From positions 8,891,452-8,955,451 of the forward strand of contig NC_133770.1 of the NCBI RefSeq assembly GCF_003597395.2: DNA of 64,000 bases. Direction: 5' to 3'. How positions within the stretch are numbered: position 1 is the stretch's first letter; each line of letters starts with the position of its first letter. The DNA comes from Chelonoidis abingdonii (Eukaryota > Chordata > Testudines > Testudinidae). Made by a program: the position numbers and the translations under genes. Below are positions 50,336-62,149 of this stretch, piece by piece. The notes below the pieces were generated by a model. That model did not search any database. It was not told where the DNA came from and was given only the letters and a program-made list of their open reading frames with translations.

Positions 50336-51600
50336 ACTAGAGCAGATCATTTAGAAAAACATCCAATCTTGATTTTAAAATTCCTAGTGACAGAGAATCC
50401 ACCACAACAGTTGGTAAGTTCTTCCAATGGTTAATTACTCTCATTGTTAAACATTTGTAATTTATTTCCAGTCTGAGCTCATCTAGCTTCAACTTGCAGC
50501 CATTGGATTGTGTCAGACCTTTCTTTGCTAGGTTGAAGAGCCCATTAGCAAAGTTTTGTTCCCCATCTAGGTACTTATAGACTGTGCTCAAGTCATCCCT
50601 TAACCGTCTCTTTGTTAAGTTCTTGGAGTCTACCACTGTAAAGTATGTTTTCCAATCTTCTCATCATTCTCATGGCCCTTCTCTGAACCCTCTCCAGTTA
50701 ATCAATATCCTTGAATTGTGGACCAGAACTGGACCCAGAATTCCAGAATCAGTCCCATCAGTGCCAAATACAGAGTAGCATAGCCGCCCTCCCCACACTC
50801 CATAGAGCCCTGTTTATACATCCAAGGATTGCATTAACCTTTTGGACATCCAAGGATTGCATTAACCTTTTGGACACAGCATCACACTGGGAGCTCATGT
50901 TCAGCTGATTATCCATGACTTCAGAGTCCTTTCCAGAGTCATAACCTCCTGAGATAGAGTCCCCCATCCTGTAACTATGGCCAACATTCTTTGTTCCTTG
51001 ATGCATATATTTACATTTAGCCAAATTAAAATGCACATTGGTCCTTAAACCCAGTTTACCAAGCAATCCAGATCAGTCTGTATCAATGACCTGTCCTCTT
51101 CATTATATACCACTCCTCCAATCTTTGTGTCCGCTACAAACTCGATCAGCATTGTTTTTATGTTTTCTTCCAGATCATTGATAAAAATGTTAATTAGGGT
51201 TAGGGCCAAGAACCAACCCTGTGGTGCACCACTAGAAAGACACCCACTGTACTATGATTCCCTATTGACAGTTGCATTTTGAGACTTCGCAGTTAGCCAG
51301 TTTTTAATCTACTTTAACGGATGCTGATTTTGTATCATTCTAGTTTCTTAGTCAAAAGGTCATGTGATACCATGTTAAATGCCTTACATAAGTCTAAGTA
51401 TATTAAGCACAAGACTGTCCGTCCATGATCAGTAGAGACTACCCAGGCACCGCCAGGTGTTATTAAAATGTCATTGTTAAATACATCTTTATTTTTTCTC
51501 TGGGGTAAGTTAATGCATTTCTTCTTGTTTTTGAGATAATCCATTAAAGATTGGAGTGCTCCTTGCTCGAAAGGATGCAAGGAGCCTCTCAACAGCCTTT
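50336..51600 (-). mobile_element. CR1 reverse transcriptase fragment, minus strand, copy A
   Basis: The minus strand shows IYLDLCKAFNMVSHDLLTKK (palm) near 51340-51430. A diverged central part follows, with NLAKCKYMHQGTK and NLYSSQC-like sequence. The C-terminal end reads KRRLRDDLSTVYKYLDGEQN then MRVINHWKNLP at 50337-50636. It lies directly upstream of copy B in the same orientation, so the two form a head-to-tail pair. A 28-bp perfect duplication occurs inside it. Confidence 0.9.
50821..50876. repeat. Perfect 28-bp tandem duplication
   Basis: TCCAAGGATTGCATTAACCT TTTGGACA occurs at 50821-50848 and again, identical, at 50849-50876. Identity of all 28 bases within an otherwise diverged CR1 suggests a recent event. 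Confidence 0.95.
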
Positions 51601-54600
51601 TAATTATGTCTTAAATGGGATGGGCCTTGCTCATTGGAGGGTAACATTTTGAGGCCTGAGATCAGACGCAGTACCCACCACTCTCCAGATCACAGCCAAA
51701 CAGGTTTAGCCAGGTCTAATTAAGGCAACTAATATCCCTAAACCTATTATTAAACTCTTCTGAGGAGCAGTAAAAGGGAGTCTGCCCTTTACCTTGAGAT
51801 ATTGACTAAAAGGTCTCCGAATAGCTCAATTCAATAATCAGTTTGTTGTCAACCTACCAGCGTGGCCCATTGTCTCTGGGTTGCATACAGGGGAGCTGTG
51901 GAGTCTGCCTTTGTTGCCTGGAGCTAGGAGGAAACTTAATCTAGTTGGCATGGGCCTGAGTTCAAGAAGAGATAAAACCACAATCTAAGCTAGGCAGGGA
52001 CGCCTCCCTTTGCCTCCCTCTTCATGGAAATAATGACTGACCCAACACAACACAAAGGGTATCAGAGTTGAGTAATACTACCCTTTCCTTCCATCTGTGG
52101 GAATTCCAGGGCATGAGGACACATGGAGCATTATGGACAGAGGTGACACACAAAGCTTGGCACGCGGCCTTTGATTCTCAACTCGGACTTTAATTAGGAC
52201 GCCTGGCCAGGCAAATCTTATGAGAACCCACAATCTCGGGAGAGCTGGAAGTCAGTATTGAAAAAAGAAGTTGATTTCTGGTTCAAATCCTGGTGCTTTC
52301 ATGCGACACAATCTATATCAACCACCAAATGGAAGTTCTTCTTTGGTCAGAACTGGTGCCAGTTGCATAGCTCCACATATACAAAATAAGAGTGGGGCAA
52401 GGGATATAAAAATGAAGAGGGGGGAGGATGGGGATCACACCCTAGAGTGGCTGGAGATTTTTAGGGCACACAGCTGCATTGCTGTGAAACTGGTGGCAAT
52501 TGCTTTCCCTTAGGCTATGTTATTAAAACAGCTGCATTTTGGACCCACTGGTTCAAGTCCCCCAGAAGGGAAAATTCCTCCCACAGAATAACTTTATTGT
52601 AATTTATGTTAGTCCTTCTTTGAGTGCCGGAGTCTGAGTTGTGGTACATTTCCACTGGAAACTCCTCTCGGATGCCTTCACTCAAATGTTCCTGTAGGGG
52701 AAGTTTACCTTTCCCCTGGTGGCCTGGAACTGTGACCTTGGCTCTGTTGTGCTGAGTACCCTGTGTGCATACCTGCCTGTTGGCTTGCTTGATTTTAAGC
52801 CAGCCCGTGTGTGAAGTTTCAGGAGATGTACAGGAGATGAAGCAGCAGGCTTTGGTCACTTCCAGACTGAGCCTGTTGGGCCGCAGGCACTACTGTTCTG
52901 GTCTAGTCGATCTTCTAATTAAAAATGTCTTTTGTGGTCCCTCCGTCGTGATAGAGAAGTAGCCAGACCAGATTTTGCTGGTGTTGCAACCTCATGCACC
53001 TGCTTGCCCCTCACCCCCACCTTTGCAGTCCTTCCAGCACTCATGGGCACTGGGGACCCCCATGCCTTGGGGAGAAGTGGAGCAGAGGCACCGGGAAACC
53101 CCAGACCCTTGGAGGGTGGGGGGATTGGATCCGGGCTTTCGGTACGTCCTGCGGAAGTGGAGATGCAGAAAGAGAATAGGTTCTGGGGCTCCCAGAACTG
53201 CCTGGCCCCTGGCTGGGATGGTGCTCATCAGCCTGACCCCCTCCCTGGGTCAGAGCTCAGGGCTGGGTGTGGGGCCGGGAGACCACAGAGCTAAGTAGGG
53301 GAGACCACAGAGCTAAGGGTGGGGAGGCGAGTTCAGAGCTGGAGGCGGGGCAATGTGGGGGGAAGAACACAGGGCTGGGACTGGGGCAATGTGATGGAAA
53401 GAGCATGGGGCTGGGTGTGGGGCAGCAGGTGGGGAAGGTGTGTGGAGCTGGGTGCAGGGCCATGAAAGGAGAGCTCTGGGCCCCCTCCCTAGGCAAATTC
53501 TAACTGACTCCATTTTAAAACTGGGGAAACTGAGCCATTGAGCAGTTTCTATACATACCATGATAAAGGCTAGAAACAATCAAAAAGCAAATGTTGGGGA
53601 GGACGTGCGGAAAAGGGGGCTGGTGAAAGCTTGTTCTCGACAAAATTCCCAGCCAGTTTTACAGCCCAGGATGCTGAGATAATACAAAGAAGTTTGGGTT
53701 AAGTATCCAGCTACTCTGCCCTCCCTCCCCGATCCCCTGGCTTCTCCTGCCAATTCCTCTGCCTCAAGCCCCTTCCACACCTGTCCCCCTCCCCTTCTGC
53801 GGCCCCCCCTCCTGGTTTCTATCCCACTCCTCCTCTGGCTCCTGCAACCCCCTCCCAGGCTTCCCCCACCACCTCTGTTCCTCATTCATTTGACTCATAA
53901 TCCATCTTCTTCCTCCACCCCCTCCTCTTCCTCAGTCCATTGACACCAGCAGCAGGGGCAGGAGCAGGAGGGTTGAGAGGGATCGTTGAGCAAGTAGGGG
54001 AAACAGTCTCCCTGCTCTCATGTCTGGCGTCCAGCCCCAAAACAACCTCTACCAGCCAGGAGCAGGAATTACAGGGAAAGTCCTGCTGAGTCCGTGCAGC
54101 CCCGGGAAGGACCATGCTCAGTGTCTTGTGGGGATGGCACATCTGGGATCCGGTCTGCATGCAGGAGCTACGAGAAGATGAAGCATGCTTGATGTGAAGA
54201 GAATCTTTGAGGAATTGAGCTGTCAAATGCTAACAAGTCTCTGCTGAGCCAGCTACAAGGCTTATAACTTGGCCTAGTGGGAGTGGTTTTTCTTGGGACT
54301 ATAAAAGGCACATCCTTGACACAAGGGTGATCCCCTCCCTTTGCCAAATTTCAAGTCCCTGCTCCAAAGCATGTGGTTCCTAAAGCTTCTCAATGGAATG
54401 GTAGGGAGATTTTTTTTTTAACGTATGCAAAATCCCATATATCTCCCTAAATTTGTTCTTGGAACCAGCTGATCCATTTTAGTTAAAACTCTGCCCACAA
54501 AACCAATGAGCCTCAGCAGACAGTGGGCTGTGAAAATTTCAGCCTGAATGGTAAAAGTTTGGCTGAGCTAAAACAACTGGACACATAAAGGGAAGCACCA

Positions 54601-54654
54601 GGCAGCCTTAACTACAGTAACACAGAAACCAGAGCTTGCTTCAAGTTCACCCAG
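51601..54654. other. Long unique-looking non-coding stretch
   Basis: No transposon was recognised over about 3 kb, apart from the G-rich minisatellite at 53250-53475 and a pyrimidine-rich zone at about 53720-53940. Frames up to 120 codons overlap on both strands and lack domains. Confidence 0.45.
53250..53475. repeat. G-rich degenerate minisatellite
   Basis: It has two nearby copies of GGGAGACCACAGAGCTAAG near 53277 and 53300. Degenerate units of about 40 bp built on GGGCTGGGTGTGGGGCAATG and GGAAAGAACATGGG follow. Roughly five units can be seen. Confidence 0.6.
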
Positions 54655-54890
54655 CCATAAGAATGGTCATACTGGGTCAGACCAAAGGTCCATCCAGCCC
54701 AGCATTCTGTCTTCTGACAGTGGCCAATGCCAGGTGCCCCAGAGGGAGTGAATCTAACAGGTAATGATCAAGTGATCTCTCTCCTGCCATCCATCTCCAC
54801 CCTCTGACAAACAGAGGCTAGGGACACCATTCCTTACCCATCCTGGCTAATAGCCATTAATGGACTTAACCGCTTAACGCGCCATGAATT
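54655..54890 (-). mobile_element. CR1 3' end, minus strand
   Basis: AAGAATGGTCATACTGGGTC AGACCAAAGGTCCATCC, then GCCAGGTGCCCCAGAGGGAG, then CATCCTGGCTAATAGCCATT. It is 3' UTR only and closely related to 47140-47340. Confidence 0.9.
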
Positions 54891-56779
54891 GTATCTTTGT
54901 ATCTTTACTACACCTGATGCTGGCCCCCTTGCAGTCCAGAGCCCCACCTTACAGAAACCAGATTTGAGCTCAGAACTTCCTGTAACCGCACCCCGACACC
55001 TAGCCGGGAGCTGCTCCATACACACCTTAGTGGGGCAGAGGAAGCCGAAGATGCTCTACGATGGGGCAACTTGCAGCAGAGATTTCTGGATCGCAGCACT
55101 GGCTCACTTCAGCTGACCCTTGTGAAATCAAAAGCTCAGATGATGTGTGTGACGAGGGGAGACCTGTCTTACTGCAAAAATTGTCAGGGCCATTTGGTCA
55201 GGCCAGCTGAGATGCCCCAGGGTAGGCTGGGTGGAGGTCAGGTTCCCAGTTGAAACTGATTCTTGGGTGGTCGAGATGGGGCTTTCTCTGACTCAGTGCA
55301 AGCGTGATTGCACTTGATGGACATGTTCTCTGTGTTCCACAGTATTCCCCTTTGATTGCCAGTTATTTGTAACCTGGCAAGAACTCGCTTATGCTCTCTC
55401 ACACCTTGCAGCTGTACGGAGGCTGAGCTTCGGTGCTATAGTTTTACCTGGGCCATCTTCCATCTCTGTGTGTGGTGAGGTGCCTCCTCGGCCCTGCCCA
55501 GACGCGCAGGCACGTGTTGGGCCGGATGGGAAAACAGGGCAGGTGTATTATATCTAAGAACAGTGGGACATTTAAGCATTATGCGGGCCACAGAATGATC
55601 CGGAAAGGAGTCGGCAAGGTTGGGATGGGGGTGGAGAGTCCGTGGATCAAGAACTGCTGCTTGCACAATAAGTTGGAACGTTCTCTGACAAGGAAGGACA
55701 AGCTGTGTTCAGCTCGGGGGAGACAGAAGTTGTTCCAGGAGGCCATTCTGAGAAAGGACACTACCCCGGAGGAAACTAGAGGGCGTATCACAGACCTTCC
55801 CACCCTCCATTCCAGTGGCAGAACCTGTCTCTGGAAGTGAAACACGGAGCGGAGAATAACAGGTGCACAAGCCGAAAACCTTAAAACACGTACATGCAAG
55901 CACTGGGAGAGGGGGATGAGTAAGAGAACGGCCATGTGCGAGAGATGTTAGTGAGGCATGCTTCTGCAGGGTTGGGGATGCTCAGAGACCAGGGTGATGA
56001 GGAGTGGCGTATAGAGACCTGGAAGAGAAGAGGAGAGAAAGAGGGAAGTAGAGCAGGTCAGCATTCCCCCTGCTCTTTCACGAGTACACTCCATGCACTG
56101 CACATACAAAGAATGTGCTAAATTTGCTCCTTAATACAAAGTATATACTTCCAGTCTGGTCCTTCTCCTAAACTAGCTGGTGTTGCGTTCAGGACACTTT
56201 ATCCGTTGTTCATCATTCCTCTAGCTTATGGGACATCAAAATCCTCTTAGTAGCCTTGTTTGGAATTAATAGGCCCACTCATTGGCTGCCAGGGTGAGTT
56301 CAGCGAAGAGCTCTGAATCTATTCTTTCTATTGGCAGTCATCAAAATTAAACTATTATCTCATGCTCTTTGGTGGCTTGACTTGTGTTTGATGGTCGTCA
56401 GCAGGCACTTGCTGTCCCTTTCTTGCAGATCTTATGGAGAGAAGCAAGATTGAATGGGGCCATGGTATTTAGCTTTATCCTTCTAGAGGTGACAAGATCT
56501 TGGTGGACATTGGAAAGACAGGTGAGAGGAAACTTGCATCCCACAGTCCATGCTGTGAATGCGTGCTGTGGATAAACAGAAGTCTTCACTCTCCATAGCT
56601 GTCAAGCAACACCCTTTGTTGGTATCAATTCCCCAAATTATTAATTATATATATTAGTAGGTTCAGTGGTTTTGAACAAGCTCATTGAGACTGTGTCAGG
56701 TCAGATAAAACAACTATGCACTAAAAGTAGTGGAAAAAGCTACTTTAAACTATAAAACATTTTTAACTAGCTACGTTAA
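54891..56779. other. Unique-looking non-coding sequence
   Basis: No repeat was recognised. A plus frame of 122 codons at 55472-55840 and minus frames over the same interval have no known domain. Absence of a recognised exon does not exclude a distant host gene. Confidence 0.4.
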
Positions 56780-57010
56780 TAGCCTGTGTTCATTGCACAA
56801 GGTATTATTGAAGGAAAGAGTCTAGCAGGATTCAAAAAGAGGTTTAAGTGTGATATGGCTAATGAGCTTCATCCACAGTTACAATAGATAGGATTATTTT
56901 TTAAAAGGGGTTATAAACTTCATGCTTCAGGGCATAAGATAGCCACTACCTGGTGGAGGTCAGGCAGACACTTCCCCTATGACAGTTAGGTCCATAATGT
57001 CACTGCCAAA
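56780..57010 (+). mobile_element. CR1-type 3' end, separate subfamily
   Basis: AGAGTCTAGCAGGATTCAAA AAGAGGTTTAAG translates to SLAGFKKRFK, a CR1 ORF2 C-terminal motif. The 3' part TATAAACTTCATGCTTCAGG GCATAAG and GGAGGTCAGGCAGACACTTC CCC differs from the other CR1 tails here. Confidence 0.7.
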
Positions 57011-57789
57011 ATCTTGCATTTTCCTGTTCACAGGGCCTTATCAAACCAGTCAAGTCAGTGGCTTTGAACGGTCTGCAGTGGGCTTGAAACCAACAGTTTC
57101 TTCTAACTTCCTAACAGAGTTCCCTCTCTTGACTGTTCTTGGTAAACAACACTTACCCGAGTGGCAGCGTTCAGGGCCGGGCTCGGATACCATGTGGCTC
57201 GAGTGCTTTTTGCATAGCAGGGAGAAGTTGTCCCAGGTCGAATGGGCTTTTATGAAGGGGGAACGGAGGGGAAATTGCTCTTGAGAGAAGCAGTTGAATT
57301 TGAACAACATCCTTCCTTTTTACACTCAAACCCTGATAAGATCAGTGCGAATGAGCAAAAACTTATGATATTATGTGAAAAGAATGTCTTATTCACGCTG
57401 GGCTAGATTCTGATCTCTTTCCTCAAGCTGAGGAACGACATACTCCCTGAGTAGCTGCATGAAATCACCCACTCTCCACTTATGTCTTCTCTGCAGCGTT
57501 AACTTGGTGATTGGCCAGGTGGGTTGGCCTAGTCCAGGTAGGAGCAGCCACATTACAAAGCCCTGCTCCAGTTGCTACATTCACACTAGCGCAGTCTCAC
57601 TCATGTGAGGGCTAGGCCTTCTGGGCATATCCCTGGGTCCTGTGCTGCACTAATCTGAGCCGCTCCATGAATTCCTTTCGCAGGGCATTGTGGGAGAACT
57701 TATCCGTCGTTTCTCGCCACCTATCTCTTCTGGCCACATCTAGAGCATAGTCTCCCTCAGATAAACGAGCTAATAATCCTTCTTTCTCC
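57011..57789. other. Non-coding sequence, no feature seen
   Basis: A 101-codon plus frame and an 86-codon minus frame overlap at 56979-57310 without domains. No repeat recognised. Confidence 0.4.
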
Positions 57790-57895
57790 ACCTTTGTCTG
57801 TCTTACCATTCAGATGATAGGCTCTCTCCTATTGTGTTTGTACAGCACCTAGCACTGTAGGGTACTGATCTCAGTTGGGCATAGACTCTCTATCA
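57790..57895 (+). mobile_element. MIR-class SINE tail
   Basis: CTTTGTCTGTCTTACCATTC, then GTTTGTACAGCACCTAGCAC TGTAGGG and TGATCTCAGTTGGGCAT. Confidence 0.75.
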
Positions 57896-57960
57896 TACAA
57901 TATAATTATAAGTATGCTTGACAAATAGGAAAGAGATGGGGGTGGGAGTAAGAGTAACAA

Positions 57961-58840
57961 AAGGTGTGTCTACACTTGCGATTGGTGTGATAGATATGAG
58001 TATAACCGTGATGTAGATGCTGAGCACAGCATAGGCAGGCACTAGAGTAGAATGCCTATATGCCAGAACTCTAGGCACATAGTCTCCTGGCTTCTACATG
58101 CCCAAGCAGTGCTCCCATGTCTACATTTAGCAGATGTAGTGTCCTGCTGTTCCCCACCGCCAGAGCCTTTCCCCACTGCCTCCCCACGCCGAGCCTTTCC
58201 CACCCCCTCCCACCGCCAGAGCTTTTCCCCACTGCCTCCTACCGCCAGAGCCTTTCCCGCTGCCTCTCTCCACCACCAGAGCACTTTCCCCACCTCCTCC
58301 CCACTGCCAGAGCTTTTCCCCGCTGCCGTCCTGCCAGGCCTTTTCCCTCCCCTCCCCACCACCGAGCTTTTCCCCCACTGCCTCCCCACCGCCAGAGCCT
58401 TCCTCCCCCTCCCACTGCCACGCGCCTTTTCCCCTCCCCCTCCCCACCGCCAGAGCTTTTCCCCTCCCCATCCCCACCACCAGAGCCTTTCTCCTACCCC
58501 TCTCCATCACCAGAGCCTTCCCCCACCTCCTCCCCATCGCCAGAGCCTTTTCCCACCACCTCCCCATTGCTAGAGCCTTTCCCCTTCCCACTGCCAGAGC
58601 TTTTCCCCGCCACCTCCCCACCGCCAGAGCCTTTTGCCTCTCTATCGCCAGAGCCTTTCCCTGCCGCCTCGGCACCAGGAGAGCTTTTCCCCGCCGCCTC
58701 CCCACCACCAGAGCCTTTCACTATAGCATGTAGCTACACACTGCAGTGACAAAAATGCGTTCAACCCACCTTTCACCGCAATGCATAGCTACATGTGTAA
58801 GGCCTGTACTGTACATGCTACCATAAGTGTAGACATAGCT
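57961..58840. mobile_element. Harbinger-like MITE carrying a minisatellite
   Basis: The left end AGGTGTGTCTACACTTGCGA and the inverted right end GTAGCTATGTCTACACTTAT pair over the GTGTCTACACTT core. Inner blocks such as CCCATGTCTACATTTAGCAG and CATAGCTACATGTGTAAGGC flank the array at 58150-58728. The 3-bp duplication was not resolved, so the ends are approximate. Confidence 0.6.
58150..58728. repeat. Minisatellite, about 20 units of 29 bp
   Basis: The unit approximates CCACCGCCAGAGCCTTTCCC followed by CGCTGCCTCC. I counted about 20 GAGC-CTTT/TTTT cores spaced near 29 bp. Open frames of 173-210 codons on the plus strand and 193 on the minus strand, with repeats like ARAFP and GKALAVG, are products of the array. 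Confidence 0.92.
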
Positions 58841-58854
58841 ACATAGGAGACCAA

Positions 58855-58960
58855 CACAGACTGTCTACTTAGATTGTAAACCCTTTGGGGCAGGGACTCT
58901 CTTTTTCTTCTGTGTTTATACAGCACCTAGCACAATGGGGCCCTAGTTTGTGACTGAGAA
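58855..58960 (+). mobile_element. MIR-class SINE tail
   Basis: CTACTTAGATTGTAAACCCT TTGGGGCAGGGACTCTC, then TATACAGCACCTAGCACAAT GGGGCCC. One of the cleanest copies of this tail. Confidence 0.85.
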
Positions 58961-59809
58961 TCCTAGGGAAGATCACAAAACTCCTGCCTTTGGAGCCAGT
59001 GCATGGAGCTCAATTGGAATTCTGAATACCTCTTAATTCTTCTGCTATGAGAAATGTAAAACGGAAGAGTCCCAGGTGAGGAACTGTGCTGTTTTGCAAG
59101 CCTTCTAGCGCGTCGAGCCAACAAGCTGTCGAAAGCAGAGGAGGGATAATGTACAAATCCCAAATATATATATATATTTTTAACGGATTAATGAAATTAA
59201 ACCAATTCATGTCACTTCATGCATTCAGCAACCCGTCACGAAGGGGAGAAAACAAAACAAAAAGAAAAACCAACCCAAGCCAACTCCAAGGAAGCCAATT
59301 CAAATTATCTACTCTCAAACCTAGGAGCCTGCCAGCTGTTCCCGTGCACCCTGCGAATGAAAATGATATACAGGGAAGAAGCCCATCCAAGAGACCGCAA
59401 GGGTAAATGAATGGCTAATTAGCATTCTGCCTATGAATAGATCACACTGGGTCTTCGGGGATTTTATTTCTAAGCAAATACGATGTGAGAGACAATGCCA
59501 AATAAGAATGATAAGAGCACACGTTGCAAGCCAATTGAACAGCCTGCTTGGAGGAGATCTTCATTTGTAATTGTCAAAGTATTTTATTCCCTAATGAACT
59601 AAAGGATACCGCAGAAAATTAAAATAATAACAATTAAAATAATAACAATTGGGGTCCATGTTTTAAATGCTTCATCAATCACAGTATTGCCTATCCAAAA
59701 CATTCAGTCAGCCCCATCCACCATTCCCCCAAAAAGTATGTGATTAGCTTAAAAATCACAAAATTTTAGAAAGAATAAATGTTGATTTCTTCTTATCTAG
59801 CACTTTCTT
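58961..59809. other. Unique-looking AT-rich sequence, candidate conserved block
   Basis: No repeat was recognised. 59410-59640 contains TAATTAGC, AATGATAAGAG and CATTTGTAATTGTCAAAG, typical of AT-rich enhancers but not diagnostic. A 15-bp near-perfect duplication AATTAAAATAATAAC occurs near 59618-59650, and a TA run near 59164. Confidence 0.35.
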
Positions 59810-59970
59810 TCAGACGATAGCAAAGATTTCCTTTACAAAGGAGACAGTATCATTGTCCTCATATTACATATGGGGAAACTGAGGCAGAGAGCAGGAGAAC
59901 AGACCAGTGGCAGAGAGAGGAATGGAACCAGTCCAGTGCCCTTTCCACTAGGCAATACAGCCACCCTGAT
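59810..59970 (-). mobile_element. MIR-type SINE, minus strand
   Basis: CATTGTCCTCATATTACATA TGGGGAAACTGAGGCAGAGA, then GGCAGAGAGAGGAATGGAAC CAG and CCTTTCCACTAGGCAATACA is a reversed MIR. Confidence 0.85.
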
Positions 59971-60329
59971 CTGTCTTTTGGTTGGGCGGGGTGTGTTGTT
60001 TGGTTATTCGATTTTTTAACTTAGGGTTTGTTTTCAAGTTTTTTGCTGCTTGCACAAGGACTAGAAACTTACCGTTTTTTTCAAAAGGAGGCTTGAGATT
60101 CTGATGGAATCATCTGACTCCTGGAGCTGCGGCTTATAAAAAGCCCCATCAAATATGGGACTCATGATGAAATCATGAGAGTTGACAATGCTGGCAAACT
60201 TACCACCAAAACCAAGAAAACCACTTTGCTGAAAATCAGAACAAATGCAGCCCTACTCCGGTGGCCTTTAAAATGAAAGTGATATTTTATTTTATATGAC
60301 ATGGCACCTAGTGAGCCTCAAGACGATTA
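59971..60329. other. AT-rich non-coding sequence
   Basis: CTCATGATGAAATCATGAGA is a short palindrome near 60162. Nothing else recognised. Confidence 0.4.
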
Positions 60330-60610
60330 GCGTCACCATTTTGCAAAGAGAAAATTGAAGCTCAGAGCGATGAAGGCCAAATTTTCAAGCACAGCCCCCA
60401 ATGTTTGGTGTGTCCAGCAACTCTCATGGACATCAGTTGCTATTGCAGCTTTTCAGCGCTTTCCAAACACCAGGCCCACAGTGTCTCAAGTTGGGCCCCC
60501 AAAATCAGCAGCCACTTTTGGCTCCAGTGACGTGCCTGAAGTCAGACTGCGAATCAGCAGCCGGGCTGGAAACGGAACCTGGATCTCATTTTTTCATGCC
60601 TGTGTCTGCA
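60330..60610 (-). mobile_element. MIR-type SINE, minus strand, with an insertion
   Basis: The reversed core starts CATTTTGCAAAGAGAAAATT GAAGCTCAGAGCGATG and resumes at 60530 as GACGTGCCTGAAGTCAGACT then GGCTGGAAACGGAACCTGGA. The gap, about 60377-60523, begins GCCAAATTTTCAAGCACAGC and ends CAGCCACTTTTGGC, weakly inverted ends of a small MITE. Confidence 0.7.
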
Positions 60611-60844
60611 CCACAAAATAATCCTAGGGGATACGCTGCCACCCAGCACAAACCTACTGCTGGCAATGTCAGCAGAAGGGCCAACACATGAACAAGCCAC
60701 AGAGACTGTAGTCCTTTCTTACCTCTACAGTTGATCCTCCAGAGGAAGCTAAACCCATGGAACAGGCAGTACAGGCGGAATTTGAATCAGCTTTGCTTGT
60801 GCTCTACCTGTTCAGTGGCTAAACTCAGGCCTTCATCATACCAG

Positions 60845-60875
<31 letters not shown>

Positions 60876-61664
60876 CTTAATGGTTTGTTTTGTTTTTTTG
60901 AGAGGAATGCTTCTTTCCTGGCACAAGAGAAGCATCAAATCAATTACTTAATCCAGCAGATCCGCATCTGTAAATTACACAGGCATATTGGCCAAAAAAC
61001 ACCCTGATGTCAAGTCTAAACAACTGGGTATTACTGAAATCATCTATCACCTGCTTTAGAAGCGGAATCCTGATACACTCACTGAACTGGAGACAAATTA
61101 AGACGATGCAAGACCACACAGCTGGTGCAAATAGTATCCCTATCTTTTTTCCCCTACACATAACCCATGTGGGTATACTGAACCTTCCCAAGAAGAAGGA
61201 AAATATAGCTGCTTTAGTGACACCCTGGAATGCAGTTCAGTCATCTAAACAATTGGACAGGCATATTTGGATGCTCTCCTCCATTCCGCAGCAGGAATTA
61301 ATGCTCTTCGGTGTTGATCCACTGCCTGATAAAATGGCAGCAGGTATGAACTTGCACTGTCTCCCCTTCGGAAAGCCGTGTCACAGCTCATTAACCCTGA
61401 TGGCTGCTCTCAGAGCCTTAAACATCTCTTCGAGCAGGAGCCAGAATGGGAGGACAGGGAGTAGGCAGCACGCACAATAGGAGCAGCAAAAGGCTCTGAG
61501 GCTACTCACCTTCCCCAAGTGGCTTCCTGCAGGTTCTTACCACGCGCTGTTTGTTTCTCGGTAGCATCTAAAAGGCCCAAATTGAATCTATCTGAAGTAC
61601 TTCCTAGACTACATCACCATTGTATATGAGCGCCTCATACCCTTCAGTGTATTTACCTTCACAA
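60611..61664. other. Unique-looking non-coding sequence with a 157-codon frame
   Basis: The plus-strand frame 61007-61480 (157 codons) is among the longest outside low-complexity DNA. It has no recognised domain, signal peptide or compositional sign of coding, and no splice or promoter context was found. I treat it as chance. Confidence 0.4.
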
Positions 61665-61945
61665 CATCCTTCTGTGAGGTAGCGCAGTGCTATTAGCTCC
61701 ATATTACAGATGGGGAAAAAAAAGATTAAGGGACTCACCCAAGGTTACACGGGAAGTTGGTAGCAGAGCAAAGAATTGCACCTGGGTCTTCCCACTCCCT
61801 GGCCAGCAACCTCACTACTGGACCATCTTTCCTGCCATTGGGGGTCATTGTGTCAGGCACATATAGCAAAAAGTTGATCCCTGCCCCAAAGAGCTCATCA
61901 TCTAAGTGCAACCATGGCACTATGCAGAAGATGGTAGCCATGGTT
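61665..61945 (-). mobile_element. MIR-class SINE, minus strand, nearly complete
   Basis: TGTGAGGTAGCGCAGTGCTA, CCATATTACAGATGGGGAAA, ACTCACCCAAGGTTACACGG, CTGGGTCTTCCCACTCCCTG, then CACATATAGCAAAAAGTTGA TCCCTGCCCC. The reversed core is well preserved. Confidence 0.8.
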
Positions 61946-62149
61946 AGCCAAGACGCAAGAGAGTCTCCAGCCCAGTCCTAAAAAGCACAGAGATGCATGA
62001 GAGCCCATCCTCCACAGCGCTTTAACCCTAAACATCACTGAGGCCCAGCAGCACCCGAGCCTCAGTGGTCTTTAGACTTCTGACTACATTGACTTCCCCT
62101 CCAGTTTTAAATAGATTCAATTTTCTTTTTCATTTCGTGCCCTAAATGG
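61946..62149. other. Non-coding sequence, no feature seen
   Basis: Nothing recognised. Confidence 0.4.

Noticed and set aside
58117..58749. 210-codon plus-strand and 193-codon minus-strand open frames with repeated short peptides
   Set aside because: Both are generated by the 29-bp minisatellite; repeats on both strands keep frames open without coding.
61007..61480. 157-codon plus-strand frame
   Set aside because: No domain, signal peptide, splice context or recognisable homology; chance frames of this length are expected in 64 kb over six frames.
61735..61981. Opposed 68- and 74-codon frames
   Set aside because: They lie in a reversed MIR-class SINE.
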